Assembly: GCA_964627045.1 (NCBI GenBank)
Contig: CAZVIK010000001.1
Location: forward strand, 21,223-85,222
From: CAZVIK01 sp964627045
GTDB taxonomy: Bacteria > Acidobacteriota > Terriglobia > Bryobacterales > Bryobacteraceae
DNA: 64,000 bases
Direction of reading: 5' to 3'
Shown here: piece by piece, positions 16,960 to 25,696 of the stretch
Numbering within the stretch: the first letter of the stretch is position 1
Layout of the letters: each line of letters begins with the position of its first letter
Translations under genes and position numbers: made by a program
The notes under the pieces: model-generated
The model's input: the letters and a program-made list of their open reading frames with translations, nothing else
Told to the model about the DNA's origin: nothing
Databases searched by the model: none

Positions 16960-19230
16960 CTAACGGACGACGCGGAACTCGCCGTGCAACTTGGCGGCGG
17001 AGTCGCCGCCCACCCACACGTCGAACGCTTCGGCTTCCTGGATCCACGCGCGGTCGGTCGTGCTCCAGTAGCTCAACTCGTCTTTGCCGAGGACGAAGGA
17101 GACCGTCCGGGTTTCTCCGGGCTTCAGCGTGACGCGCTCGAAGCCCTTCAGCAGGCGCACCGGGCGCGAGGATTTGCCGGCCCTCTGGTGTATGTAGAGT
17201 TGCGCCACCTCGTCGGCCGCCACCTTACCGTTGTTGCGGAGGTCGACCGAGACTTCGACCTTCTCGCCGAGCTTCACCTGGGGCTGCCGCAGGCGCAGGT
17301 TCGAGTACTCGAAGGTCGTGTAGCTGAGTCCGTAGCCGAACGGATACAGCGGCGACGAGACGTCATCCCAATAACGCGAGGTGAACCGCTCGGACCCCTC
17401 GGGCTGGTGCGAGAGATTGTGCGCGTAGTAGAGGGGCACATGGCCGGCGTGCCGCGGCCAGGTGACCGGCAACTTGCCGCCGGGGACCGCGTCGCCGAAC
17501 AGCAAGTCGGCGATGGCGTTGCCGCCTTCTGTGCCCGGATGCCAGGCCTCGAGGATGGCGGGGATGTGGGTGGACGCCCACACCAGGTTGAGCGGACGGC
17601 CGTTGATGAGCACCAGCACCACAGGCTTGCCCATCGCGGTCACCGTTTCCATCAACTCCTGCTGGCGCCCGGGGAATTCTATCGTGGATTGCGACGCCGA
17701 CTCGCCGCTCTGGCTGGCCAGTTCGCCCAGTGCGAGCACGATCAGGTCGGACCGTTTGGCGAGCGCAATGGCGTCGTCCCAGGCCTTCTTGGCCTCCGCT
17801 TCGGTCCAGGGCTTCGGCGCGGGACCCGGGAACATGGACGGGAACTTCCGCTCAAGCTGGACGGCCGGCGCAGATTCCACCCGCGCCCCGGCGCCCAGCT
17901 TGTTGCGGATGCCCTCATAGACCGTAACCGAGTCCTTGGGGTCGCCCTGCCGCGCCCAGTCCGTGATCATGTGGTCGGCGTTGTCGGCCAACGGACCGAT
18001 CACGGCGATGCTGCGCGAGGTGGACTTCGCCAGGGGCAGCAGCGCGTTCTCGTTACGAAGCAGCACGGCGCTGCGGGCGGCCGCTACGCGCGTCAACGAG
18101 CGGTGCTCGGGCGTGCTCAACACCTTCTCGACGGCCGACTCGTCGACGTAGGGATTCTCGAAAAGCCCCAACCGGATCTTGGCGTCCAGGATCGGCCGTA
18201 CCAGTTCGTCCAACTCGGACATGGTGACCTGGCCGCCGGCCACCGCCTTGGCGATGTTCTCCATGAAGGTCCCGCTGGCCATGTCCATGTTGGTGCCGGC
18301 CTTGAAGGCGCGGAGAGCGGCGTCGGCGCGGTCGCGCGCGAAGCCCTGTATCTGGAGGTTGCCGATGCCAAGCGCGTCGCTGACCACGAAGCCGCGGAAG
18401 CCCCAGTTCTGGCGGAGGGTCTCGCGCAGCAGGAAGTGGTTGGCTGTGGCGGGCACGTCGTTGAGATCCATGTAGGCGCTCATGAAACTGCCCACGCCCG
18501 CCTCGACGGCCGCCTTAAACGGGGGCAGATACACGTTGAACAACTCGGTGTCGGAAAGAAACACCGAGTCGTAGTCGCGCCCGCCGTGGGGCGCGCCATA
18601 GCCGGCGAAGTGCTTGGCGCAGGCCAGCACGTGTCCGGGAGCCCCGACATAGGCGCCCTGGAAGCCGCGCACCTGGGCCTTGGCAACGGCCGCGCCGAGG
18701 AAAGGATCCTCACCCGCGCCCTCGATCATCCGGCCCCAACGGGGATCCCGTGCGATGTCCAGCATCGGCGCGAAGGTCCAGTGAATCCCCGCGGCACGCG
18801 CTTCCCGCGCGGCCACCGTTTGGGCGCGTTCGATGAGCGCCGGATCCCAGGACGCGGCCATGGCCAGCGGCATCGGGAAGATGTTGCGGTAGCCGTGGAT
18901 CACGTCCAACCCGAAGATTAACGGAATGCGTAACCGGGACTCGCTCATCGCGATCTTCTGTAGCTTGTTCAGTGCCGCCGTTCCGCGCACCCACAATACG
19001 GACCCGCCCATGCCCTTGCGCAGCCGGTCCTCAAGCTGATTGGCGTCAGGAACGTAGGCGCCGGGGAGTTGGACCAGTTGGCCCACCTTCTCGTCCACCG
19101 TCATCTGCTTGAGCAGTCCTTCCACGCGCGCCGCGACCTGCTGATCGTTCGGCGGTGCAGCGGTCTGGGCCGCCGCCATCGTGGCCAGGCCCGCCAGTGC
19201 GGCCAGGGCCAGAGCACTTCTCACTTGCAT
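16960..19230 (-). CDS. bglX: Beta-glucosidase-type glycoside hydrolase family 3, exported
   Basis: A 756-residue exo-acting glycosidase with a signal peptide (SALALAALAGLATMAAAQ). The N-terminal TIM barrel includes IPLIFGLDVIHGYRNIFP, the KHFAGYGAPHGGRDY motif and VVSDALGI, in which Asp285 is the predicted nucleophile. The alpha/beta sandwich domain follows (SIAVIGPLADNADHMITDWA), and a C-terminal fibronectin type III-like domain ends the protein (VDLRNNGKVAADEVAQLYIH). This matches the BglX architecture, a periplasmic beta-glucosidase. AGGAGG stands five bases before ATG 19230 and TATCCT lies at a plausible -10 distance. It is divergent from a carboxylesterase gene. Confidence 0.93.
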   Translation of the reverse strand: MQVRSALALAALAGLATMAAAQTAAPPNDQQVAARVEGLLKQMTVDEKVGQLVQLPGAYVPDANQLEDRLRKGMGGSVLWVRGTAALNKLQKIAMSESRLRIPLIFGLDVIHGYRNIFPMPLAMAASWDPALIERAQTVAAREARAAGIHWTFAPMLDIARDPRWGRMIEGAGEDPFLGAAVAKAQVRGFQGAYVGAPGHVLACAKHFAGYGAPHGGRDYDSVFLSDTELFNVYLPPFKAAVEAGVGSFMSAYMDLNDVPATANHFLLRETLRQNWGFRGFVVSDALGIGNLQIQGFARDRADAALRAFKAGTNMDMASGTFMENIAKAVAGGQVTMSELDELVRPILDAKIRLGLFENPYVDESAVEKVLSTPEHRSLTRVAAARSAVLLRNENALLPLAKSTSRSIAVIGPLADNADHMITDWARQGDPKDSVTVYEGIRNKLGAGARVESAPAVQLERKFPSMFPGPAPKPWTEAEAKKAWDDAIALAKRSDLIVLALGELASQSGESASQSTIEFPGRQQELMETVTAMGKPVVLVLINGRPLNLVWASTHIPAILEAWHPGTEGGNAIADLLFGDAVPGGKLPVTWPRHAGHVPLYYAHNLSHQPEGSERFTSRYWDDVSSPLYPFGYGLSYTTFEYSNLRLRQPQVKLGEKVEVSVDLRNNGKVAADEVAQLYIHQRAGKSSRPVRLLKGFERVTLKPGETRTVSFVLGKDELSYWSTTDRAWIQEAEAFDVWVGGDSAAKLHGEFRVVR

Positions 19231-19324
19231 GCAATCCTCCTCTCGTTAGGATACACTCTGACGCGGGACCTCTCGCGGCGGAAAGCGGGTCCGCGTGTCA
19301 GACTGGTCTCTGGAGGTCGCCGCG

Positions 19325-20842
19325 ATGGATGAGAGCAGGGTACGCGTCGCCGACGGGGTTCTCGAAGGAACGGTTCTGCCGCGCTCCGCGACGCGGGTTT
19401 TTCGCGGTATCCCGTATGCGGCTCCGCCGATGGGGGGACTCCGGTGGAAGCCTCCGCAACCGGCACGTCCCTGGACCGGCATCCGAAAGTCGCTCCAATT
19501 CGGCCCCCGCGCGGTCCAGCCCGCGATCTTTCCGGACATGATCTTCCCGGAGAATGCCGAGAGCGAGGACTGCCTTTACCTGAATGTTTGGACGCCCGCC
19601 CGTGAGACCGGAGAACGGCTCCCCGTTCTGGTCTACTTCCATGGCGGGGGGTTCGCCGCCGGCTCGGGCGCCGAGCCGCGATACGGCGGGGAGAACTTCG
19701 CGGCCCGGGGCGTCGTTGCCGTGACGGTGAACTACCGGTTGGGTGTGATCGGGTTCCTGTCGCACCCAGAACTGAGCGCCGAATCGCCGGACCGTGCGTC
19801 GGGCAACTACGGCATGCTGGACCAAGTGGCGGCGCTGCGTTGGGTGCGCGATAACATCGCCGCGTTTGGCGGCGATCCCGGCAGAGTGACCATCGGCGGC
19901 GAGTCGGCGGGGTCGTTTTCGGTGAGCGCCCTGATGGCGTCGCCGTTATCGCGGGATCTGTTCCGCGGCGCCATCGGACAGAGCGGCGCTTTCTTCACGA
20001 CGGGAGCGGGAACGCTGGCGCTCAGAACGCTCGCCGAAAGCGAAGAGCAGGGAATTGAATTCGCCCGGTCGGTGGGCGCGACGTCTCTGGCCGAACTGCG
20101 CGCCAGGTCCGCCGGGGAGCTGGTGGCGGCGGCGCTGAAGATGGGGATGGTCGCCTTCAGCCCGAACATCGACGGGCGTTTCCTGCCGGGGAGCGTCCTG
20201 TCCCTCTACGAACGGGGTGAGCAAAGCCGGATCCCGCTGCTCGCCGGCTGGAACGCCGACGAGGTCCGCGCCGGCGTGCTCGCCGAGCCGGAGAAGTACA
20301 CCGCCGCAGCCTTCCGCGAACAACTGCGCGCCACGTTCCGGGAACACGCTGACGCCGCGCTGGCTCTTTATCCCGCATCGACCGATGCCCAGGCCCTGCG
20401 CAGCGCCGGCGACTTGGCGAGCGACCGGTTTGTCGCGCACTGCACCTGGAAGTGGATCGAGATGCAGCGCCGCACGGCGCGCGCCCCGGTCTATCGCTAT
20501 GTCTTTGATCGCCCCGCCCCGTTCCACGCCGGAACCTCGGTCGCAGGATTGGACCGGTTGGCCGGACACGCTTGGGAGATTGAATACGCCTTCGGAACCC
20601 TGGACTCCATGCACGCTCCCTGGGACGCAGACGACCGCAAGGTATCGGAGACGATGCTCGGCTACTGGGCCAACTTCGTCAAGCACGGCGACCCCAACGG
20701 CGCGGGGCTACCCCGGTGGCCGGAATTCGGCGCCGCCCGGGAAGTGATGCACCTGGACGCGGTGAGCCGCCCTTTGCCCGAAGAGCATAGGGCGCGCTAC
20801 GAGTTTCTGGATCGGTTCTATTTCGGCGAGGGCTGCCGGTAG
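19325..20842 (+). CDS. Type B carboxylesterase
   Basis: A 505-residue alpha/beta-hydrolase of the cholinesterase-like type B family, acting on carboxylic ester bonds. The nucleophile is Ser194 in [11 protein letters not shown]. The oxyanion-hole motif [12 protein letters not shown], the early disulphide-region signature [13 protein letters not shown] and the C-terminal [14 protein letters not shown] are all present. The start was set at ATG 19325, with GGAGG at 19312-19316; an upstream GTG at 19295 has no ribosome binding site. No signal peptide is seen with this start, unlike its paralogue at 43146-44750. The substrate could be acetyl or feruloyl esters on plant glycans, but the sequence does not decide it. 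Confidence 0.9.
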   Translation: MDESRVRVADGVLEGTVLPRSATRVFRGIPYAAPPMGGLRWKPPQPARPWTGIRKSLQFGPRAVQPAIFPDMIFPENAESEDCLYLNVWTPARETGERLPVLVYFHGGGFAAGSGAEPRYGGENFAARGVVAVTVNYRLGVIGFLSHPELSAESPDRASGNYGMLDQVAALRWVRDNIAAFGGDPGRVTIGGESAGSFSVSALMASPLSRDLFRGAIGQSGAFFTTGAGTLALRTLAESEEQGIEFARSVGATSLAELRARSAGELVAAALKMGMVAFSPNIDGRFLPGSVLSLYERGEQSRIPLLAGWNADEVRAGVLAEPEKYTAAAFREQLRATFREHADAALALYPASTDAQALRSAGDLASDRFVAHCTWKWIEMQRRTARAPVYRYVFDRPAPFHAGTSVAGLDRLAGHAWEIEYAFGTLDSMHAPWDADDRKVSETMLGYWANFVKHGDPNGAGLPRWPEFGAAREVMHLDAVSRPLPEEHRARYEFLDRFYFGEGCR

Positions 20843-20850
20843 GGGGGTCG

Positions 20851-21519
20851 CTACTTCTTCGTCCCGGCCTTCTTCGGCGCCGCCGGCGCGCCTTCCCGTT
20901 CGATGGTGACGCGCGTGATAACAACCGGCGTGCGCGGCTTATCGTTGGAGTCGCGCGGAACCGCGCCGATCTTCTTGACCGTGTCCTGTCCTTCGACCAC
21001 CTGTCCGAAGATCGTGTGCAGGCCGTTCAGGTGCGGTGCGGGAGCCTCGGTGATAAAGAACTGGCAGTTGCCGGAATTCCTGTCGCCGGTGTTGGCCATG
21101 CCAAGCCGGCCGGGCCGGTCGAACTTCAGGCTGGCGTCGAATTCGTCCGGGACCGTGAAGCCCGGCTCGTAGGTCCCCGCGCCCGTAGGGTCCCCCATCT
21201 GGACCATGAAACCCGGGATCACCCGGTGGATGGCGATGCCGTCGTAGAACGGCCGACGGACCATCTGGTTCGTCTTGGGGTCGCGGAACGCCTTCCCGCC
21301 GCGCGCCAGCGCCACGAAGTTCTCCACCGTCTTGGGCGCTTCCTTTTCGTAGAGCCGCACCGTGAGGCTGCCCAAGGAAGTCGCGATTCTTGCGTACAGC
21401 CCGGGTTCCCGCGGCGGCGTCACCAGGGGTATCGCCGGCTGCGCCGACGCGGTTTGGGCTATCATGACTGCGAAAGCGATTGTAGGAAAAACGGCTGTCA
21501 GCCGCGGCCGGACGCTCAT
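20851..21519 (-). CDS. Exported cyclophilin-type peptidyl-prolyl isomerase
   Basis: A 222-residue cyclophilin that would accelerate proline isomerisation during folding of periplasmic proteins. A signal peptide (AVFPTIAFAVMIAQTASA) leads into the cyclophilin domain with IHRVIPGFMVQMGDPTGAGT, where Arg of HRVI and the FMVQ segment are active-site positions, then GLNGLHTIFGQVVEG-like sequence (NGLHTIFGQVVEG). The tail PKKAGTKK is basic. ATG 21519 is only eight bases downstream of a TATAAT box, so the transcript may be leaderless. It converges with the carboxylesterase, eight bases apart. Confidence 0.92.
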   Translation of the reverse strand: MSVRPRLTAVFPTIAFAVMIAQTASAQPAIPLVTPPREPGLYARIATSLGSLTVRLYEKEAPKTVENFVALARGGKAFRDPKTNQMVRRPFYDGIAIHRVIPGFMVQMGDPTGAGTYEPGFTVPDEFDASLKFDRPGRLGMANTGDRNSGNCQFFITEAPAPHLNGLHTIFGQVVEGQDTVKKIGAVPRDSNDKPRTPVVITRVTIEREGAPAAPKKAGTKK

Positions 21520-21527
21520 TCACGCTG

Positions 21528-21533
21528 ATTATA
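21528..21533 (-). promoter_or_regulatory. TATAAT -10 box very close to the cyclophilin start
   Basis: The minus strand carries a consensus TATAAT (complement of 21528-21533), with eight bases between it and the ATG at 21519. Transcription would start at or within one or two bases of the start codon. No clear -35 box is present. Confidence 0.45.
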
Positions 21534-21637
21534 CTACGCGCCTTGCGGCGGCCAGAACGTCCCGGCGGCAGTGCCTTCCCGCCGGCAGGGCGTCTTCATA
21601 TTGTGCGCGGCTCGAACAAGAGCTAGAATTGGCAGCG

Positions 21638-21643
21638 GTATAC
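21638..21643. promoter_or_regulatory. GTATAC palindrome, possible GntR operator
   Basis: The sequence GCGGTATACATT lies about 37 bases upstream of the GntR-family gene. FCD-type GntR regulators commonly bind short palindromes centred on GTATAC or similar, and often repress themselves. The match is short, so confidence is low. Confidence 0.3.
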
Positions 21644-21679
21644 ATTTCAATGTTTTCATAACGGAGCGAGTCAAATCCT

Positions 21680-22438
21680 ATGGGCAGCACTAATGGACTG
21701 AGTCCCACCACCGATAGCAGATCGCAAACCGACCGCGTGGCTATGACGCTGCGCGAAATGTTGTTGCGGGGAGAGTTTCGCCCCGGCGAGCGCCTGGCCG
21801 AGTTGACGCTGGTTCCGATGTTAAAGGCCTCCCGGACGCCGGTGCGCCTGGCCCTGGAACGGCTTTCCCACCAAGGACTGCTGGAAGCCCAGGTGACCGG
21901 CGGGTTCCGGGTCCGGGAATTCACCGTCAACGATATCTGGGACGCCATCGAAGTTCGCGGCGTTCTCGAAGGTACCGCCGCGCGCCTGGCGGCCGAACGG
22001 CTCGGGAGCCCCGACGAACTGGAAGGCTTGAAGGCGTCCTGCGCCAGGCTCGGGCAAATCACAATGAACAGCCCCGAAAGCTTTGTGCTCTACCTGGAAG
22101 AGAACGGGGTCTTCCACCAGGCGCTGTGGCGGCTGTCGAAGAGCCAGATGCTGTTGAACGCGCTGGAGGCGGTCTGCAACCTGCCGTTCGCCGAACCCGG
22201 CGCGCTGGTGTTCTTCGGAATCAACGGAGCCGAAGCGGCCGACTCGATTCATGCCACGATGGCCTCGGAGCACCACCGCAACCTGGTGGAGGCGATCGAG
22301 AGCCGTGAAGGTACCCGCGCGGAGTTCCTCGCCCGGGAACATTCCCGGATGGCGCGGCACAACCTTGGCCGTGCGCTTCGCGACTCCGAGTTGTTCCGGC
22401 GCGTCCCCGGGTCTTCCCTCGTGGTGAAGCCCGAATAG
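21680..22438 (+). CDS. GntR-family transcriptional regulator, FCD (FadR) subfamily
   Basis: A 252-residue DNA-binding regulator. The winged helix-turn-helix spans residues ~15-80 (MTLREMLLRGEFRPGERLAE, then ASRTPVRLALERLSHQGLLE). The all-helical FCD ligand-binding domain follows (IWDAIEVRGVLEGTAARLAA to about residue 220), with HQALWRLS and EHHRNLVEAIESREG positioned to supply metal-binding His residues. FCD regulators often sense hexuronates, gluconate or short organic acids. The next gene downstream encodes a pectate-lyase-like protein, so control of uronate or pectin use is a plausible but unproven role. Confidence 0.88.
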   Translation: MGSTNGLSPTTDSRSQTDRVAMTLREMLLRGEFRPGERLAELTLVPMLKASRTPVRLALERLSHQGLLEAQVTGGFRVREFTVNDIWDAIEVRGVLEGTAARLAAERLGSPDELEGLKASCARLGQITMNSPESFVLYLEENGVFHQALWRLSKSQMLLNALEAVCNLPFAEPGALVFFGINGAEAADSIHATMASEHHRNLVEAIESREGTRAEFLAREHSRMARHNLGRALRDSELFRRVPGSSLVVKPE

Positions 22439-22554
22439 CCGGTTCGGAGCGGTGTGACCACTGCGACGCGGGGCGGCTCGGCCCTCCGGCGCACGTCCGC
22501 GCCCGTCCATGTCCCGGCCGATCATGGCTGACGACTGACGCACGCCACATCGAA

Positions 22555-22575
22555 TTAGTTGTTGATGTAAACTAA
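22555..22575. promoter_or_regulatory. Inverted repeat TTAGTT-N9-AACTAA, possible operator
   Basis: A perfect 6-bp inverted repeat with a nine-base centre (TTAGTT 22555-22560, AACTAA 22570-22575), distinctly A+T-rich against its surroundings. It lies about 100 bases upstream of the pectate-lyase-like gene and has the dimensions of a dimeric repressor site. The rest of 22439-22678 shows nothing else I can assign. Confidence 0.35.
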
Positions 22576-22678
22576 TGAGCTGAAGGCGTCCGGCTGTCCC
22601 CGCGGCGACGGCTCCCCGCGTCCCGTCGCGCCCGGCTCCGGGATGGTCGGCCATCGCCGAGTGCTTAAGGAGATCATC

Positions 22679-25648
22679 GTGTTCAAGTTTGGCGTGTCCA
22701 TCATCGCTCTTCTGGTTAATACGGTCTGTGCGGAGGCGGCCTCCTACTACACGGCGCGTCCCGACGACCCCCAAGCCGTCTATCTGGCGCCGGGGGTGAA
22801 TGGCGTCCGCGGCGACGGTGCGGCCGACGACAGCGACGCGATCCAAAAGGCGATCGACCAAGTGCAGGAAACCTCCGGCCTGGGCGTCGTCTTCCTGGCC
22901 GAAGGCCGTTACCGGCTCGGCAAGACGATCAATGTGTGGCCGGGCATCCGGGTCTTCGGATACGGCGAATCGCGGCCGGTACTGGTGCTGGCGCCCAACA
23001 CCCCCGGCTACCAGGACAGGTCCCGTGAGAGATACATGGTGTTCTTCGCCGGGCGGCGGCCGGCGGCGGGAGGGCGCGGCGGACCCGCCGGCGCTCCAGG
23101 CGCGCCCGCGCGCGGCGGTGATTCCGACAGGCTTCCGGACTCCGGCGCAGGGACTTTCTACTCCGCGATGAGCAACATCGATCTTGAGATCGGCGACGGT
23201 AACCCGGGCGCGGTGGGCGTGCGTGGAACCTACGCCCAGCACTCGTTCCTGGCGCACATGGATTTCCGGATCGGGCAGGGCATCGCGGGGGTCCATGACA
23301 CGGGCAACGTCATGGAGGACGTCCGTTTCTACGGCGGAGCCTACGGCATCTGGACCAGGACGCCGTCCCCGAGTTGGCAATTCACGGCCGTGGACGCCTA
23401 CTTCGAAGGACAGCGCGAAGCCGCCATTCGGGAGACGGCGGCCGGGCTGACGCTGGTGCGCCCGCACTTCCGCAAGGTCCCCACCGCGGTTTCCGTCGAC
23501 TCCGGCGCCCACGACGAACTCTGGATCAAGGACGGACGCCTCGAAGAGATCTCCGGCCCGGCGATCGTCCTGGGTCTGGAGAACGTCCCGCGCAATGAGA
23601 TCAACATGGAGAACGTGGTTTGCCGGTCGGTTCCCGTGTTTGCGTCCTTTCCGAGCGGCCGGAGGGTCGCCGGTCCCGCCGGGATGTACGAAGTCAAGGT
23701 CTTCTCGCACGGGTATCATTACGCCGATCTCGGCGCGGCCCCGGCGATGAGGGATATCTTCGAGGCGTCGGCGCTCGCGTCCATGCCGGCTCCCGCGCCC
23801 TCGGACCTGACGCCGCTGCCACCTATGAGCACTTGGGTGAACATACGGTCGCTTGGGGCCAAGGGCGATGGAAAGACCGACGACACCGAGGTGTTCCGCA
23901 AGGCGCTGGCGGCCCACCGGGCCATCTACCTGCCGCAGGGCTATTACATCATCAGCGACACGTTGGTCTTGCGGCCCGATACGGCGCTGATCGGCATGCA
24001 CCCGAGCACCACGCAGATCGACTTGCTGGACCGCACGCCGGCCTTCCAAGGCGTGGACGGGCCCAAACCGATGATCGAAGCGCCCAAGGGCGGCGCCAAC
24101 ATCATGATCGGCCTCGGTGTCTACACCAACGGAATCAATCCGCGCGCCGTGGGCGTGAAGTGGATGTCCGGCAAGGACTCTCTGATGAACGACGTCCGCT
24201 TCCACGGCGGCCACGGGACTCCTCCGATCGGCGGCGGCCGGGCCAACCCCTACAACAACAACCGCACGGCCGACCCGGACGCCAGCCGCCGCTGGGACAG
24301 CCAGTATCCCAGCCTGTGGGTCACCGACGGCGGCGGCGGAACGTTCTTTGACATCTGGACGCCGAGTTCCTTCGCGCAGGCCGGCATGCTGATCACAAAC
24401 ACCGCCACCGAAGGGCGAGTCTACGAGATGTCGAGCGAGCACCACGTCCGCTATGAGGTGCAGTTGCGCAACGTTTCCAACTGGAAGTTCTACGCGCTTC
24501 AAACCGAGGAGGAGCGCGGCGAGGGCGGCTACGCGCTGCCCCTGGAGATCGATTCCTCCAGTAACATCACCGTGGCCAATTTTCACATTTACCGGGTAAT
24601 CAGCTCGTTCCAGCCGTTTCCGTGGGCCATCAAGGTTGTTAACTCTAAGGACATCCGCTTCCGGAACATCCACTGCTACAGCAATAGCAAAGTCAGTTTC
24701 GATGCTGCGGTCTACGACCAAACCCACAACGTGGAGATCCGGCAGCGCGAGTTCGCGTGGCTTACCATTTCCGGGAACCCGCCCAAGCCGGCCGCGAAGA
24801 AGGCCACGCCGGTGGTGGCGGCCGGCGCCAAGGTGGAGAGATTGGCCGGCGGCTTCTTCAACATCTCGGGCGGCGCGGTGCATCCCTCGGGCGACCTTTT
24901 CTTCGTGGACGCCAAGTGGCATCGCATCTATCGATGGAGCGCCGCTGCACGGCGGCTGTCTACGGTGCGCGAAAGCCCTCTCGACCCGGTCAATCTGGCC
25001 ATCGACAAGGCCGGAAATGTCATGGTCGTCTCTTACGAAGGGAAGGGAATCGTCTATGCGTTTAACCCGGACGCGGCGAACCTCGACGTCAAGATTCTTC
25101 CCGCTGTTGCCGCCGCGCCGCGCCCAGGTATGACCCCCTACTATCCGGTGGGCGACTGGAGTTTCGACGGCGGTTCCGGGAGCATGGCTCCGGCGAAACG
25201 AGCCTGGCACTTCCTATCTCCGGATGGGACCACTTACATCGCTTCCGGCGAAGACTTTGCCTCGGGTGCACTAAGTTGGGGGATCAAGAGTGCCGACTTG
25301 GTGCGCGGCTTCGGCCTGGCGCCGGGGATTCCCGGCAAGCCGTTCTACTACACGACCGAGGCGCAGACCGTGACCGGTGTGGGCGCCATGGGTGAAGACG
25401 GGAATCTCCAGGACTTCAAGCCCTTCGTCCACCAGGGCGGCGACGGACTCGCCGTGGACAGCGAGGGCAACGTTTACCTGGCAGACGGCCAAATCAGCGT
25501 TTACAGCCCCTCTGGCAAGTTGATTGACGTGATCGAGGTCGCGGAGCGGCCCACACAACTGGTGTTCGGCGGCAAGGATGGGCGGACGCTGTTCATCCTG
25601 GCGCGAAGCTCGCTCTACGCGGTCCGGACAAAAGCGAGGGGCCGGTAA
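22679..25648 (+). CDS. Exported two-module pectate-lyase-superfamily protein with C-terminal beta-propeller
   Basis: A 989-residue secreted protein. GTG 22679 follows AAGGAG by six bases and gives a signal peptide (FGVSIIALLVNTVCAEA). Two Pectate_lyase_3-like right-handed beta-helix modules are present, each opening with a similar motif: VNGVRGDGAADDSDAIQKAI near the N-terminus and SLGAKGDGKTDDTEVFRKAL near residue ~400. The last ~250 residues look like an SMP-30/NHL-type propeller (HPSGDLFFVDAKWHRIYRW, NLAIDKAGNVMVVSYEGKG, GLAVDSEGNVYLADGQISVY). A Gly/Ala/Pro/Arg-rich insert interrupts the first module (~23047-23120). Lyase or glucanase activity is plausible; catalytic residues are not evident. 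Confidence 0.8.
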   Translation: MFKFGVSIIALLVNTVCAEAASYYTARPDDPQAVYLAPGVNGVRGDGAADDSDAIQKAIDQVQETSGLGVVFLAEGRYRLGKTINVWPGIRVFGYGESRPVLVLAPNTPGYQDRSRERYMVFFAGRRPAAGGRGGPAGAPGAPARGGDSDRLPDSGAGTFYSAMSNIDLEIGDGNPGAVGVRGTYAQHSFLAHMDFRIGQGIAGVHDTGNVMEDVRFYGGAYGIWTRTPSPSWQFTAVDAYFEGQREAAIRETAAGLTLVRPHFRKVPTAVSVDSGAHDELWIKDGRLEEISGPAIVLGLENVPRNEINMENVVCRSVPVFASFPSGRRVAGPAGMYEVKVFSHGYHYADLGAAPAMRDIFEASALASMPAPAPSDLTPLPPMSTWVNIRSLGAKGDGKTDDTEVFRKALAAHRAIYLPQGYYIISDTLVLRPDTALIGMHPSTTQIDLLDRTPAFQGVDGPKPMIEAPKGGANIMIGLGVYTNGINPRAVGVKWMSGKDSLMNDVRFHGGHGTPPIGGGRANPYNNNRTADPDASRRWDSQYPSLWVTDGGGGTFFDIWTPSSFAQAGMLITNTATEGRVYEMSSEHHVRYEVQLRNVSNWKFYALQTEEERGEGGYALPLEIDSSSNITVANFHIYRVISSFQPFPWAIKVVNSKDIRFRNIHCYSNSKVSFDAAVYDQTHNVEIRQREFAWLTISGNPPKPAAKKATPVVAAGAKVERLAGGFFNISGGAVHPSGDLFFVDAKWHRIYRWSAAARRLSTVRESPLDPVNLAIDKAGNVMVVSYEGKGIVYAFNPDAANLDVKILPAVAAAPRPGMTPYYPVGDWSFDGGSGSMAPAKRAWHFLSPDGTTYIASGEDFASGALSWGIKSADLVRGFGLAPGIPGKPFYYTTEAQTVTGVGAMGEDGNLQDFKPFVHQGGDGLAVDSEGNVYLADGQISVYSPSGKLIDVIEVAERPTQLVFGGKDGRTLFILARSSLYAVRTKARGR

Positions 25649-25660
25649 ACACCGGCCCCT
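25637..25660. terminator. Bidirectional hairpin containing a stop codon
   Basis: A perfect 10-bp inverted repeat, AGGGGCCGGT (25637-25646) and ACCGGCCCCT (25651-25660), closes an AAAC loop. It sits between convergent genes, and the TAA stop of the pectate-lyase-like gene (25646-25648) lies inside it. There is no T-tract on either side. Confidence 0.6.
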
Positions 25661-25696
25661 GGCCCATGATTTCTGCGCGCGCCACGGCGCGGGAAA

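Noticed and set aside
16984..18921. Plus-strand 645-codon frame opposite the GH3 gene
   Set aside because: Codon-shadow composition and no domain; the GH3 gene on the minus strand is complete with nucleophile motif and signal peptide.
21821..25210. Antisense open frame of about 1129 codons opposite the GntR and pectate-lyase-like genes
   Set aside because: It is the complement-strand shadow of high-GC codons; the product is Arg/Gly/Ala/His-rich with no family motif, while the plus-strand genes have clear domains, signal peptide and ribosome binding sites.
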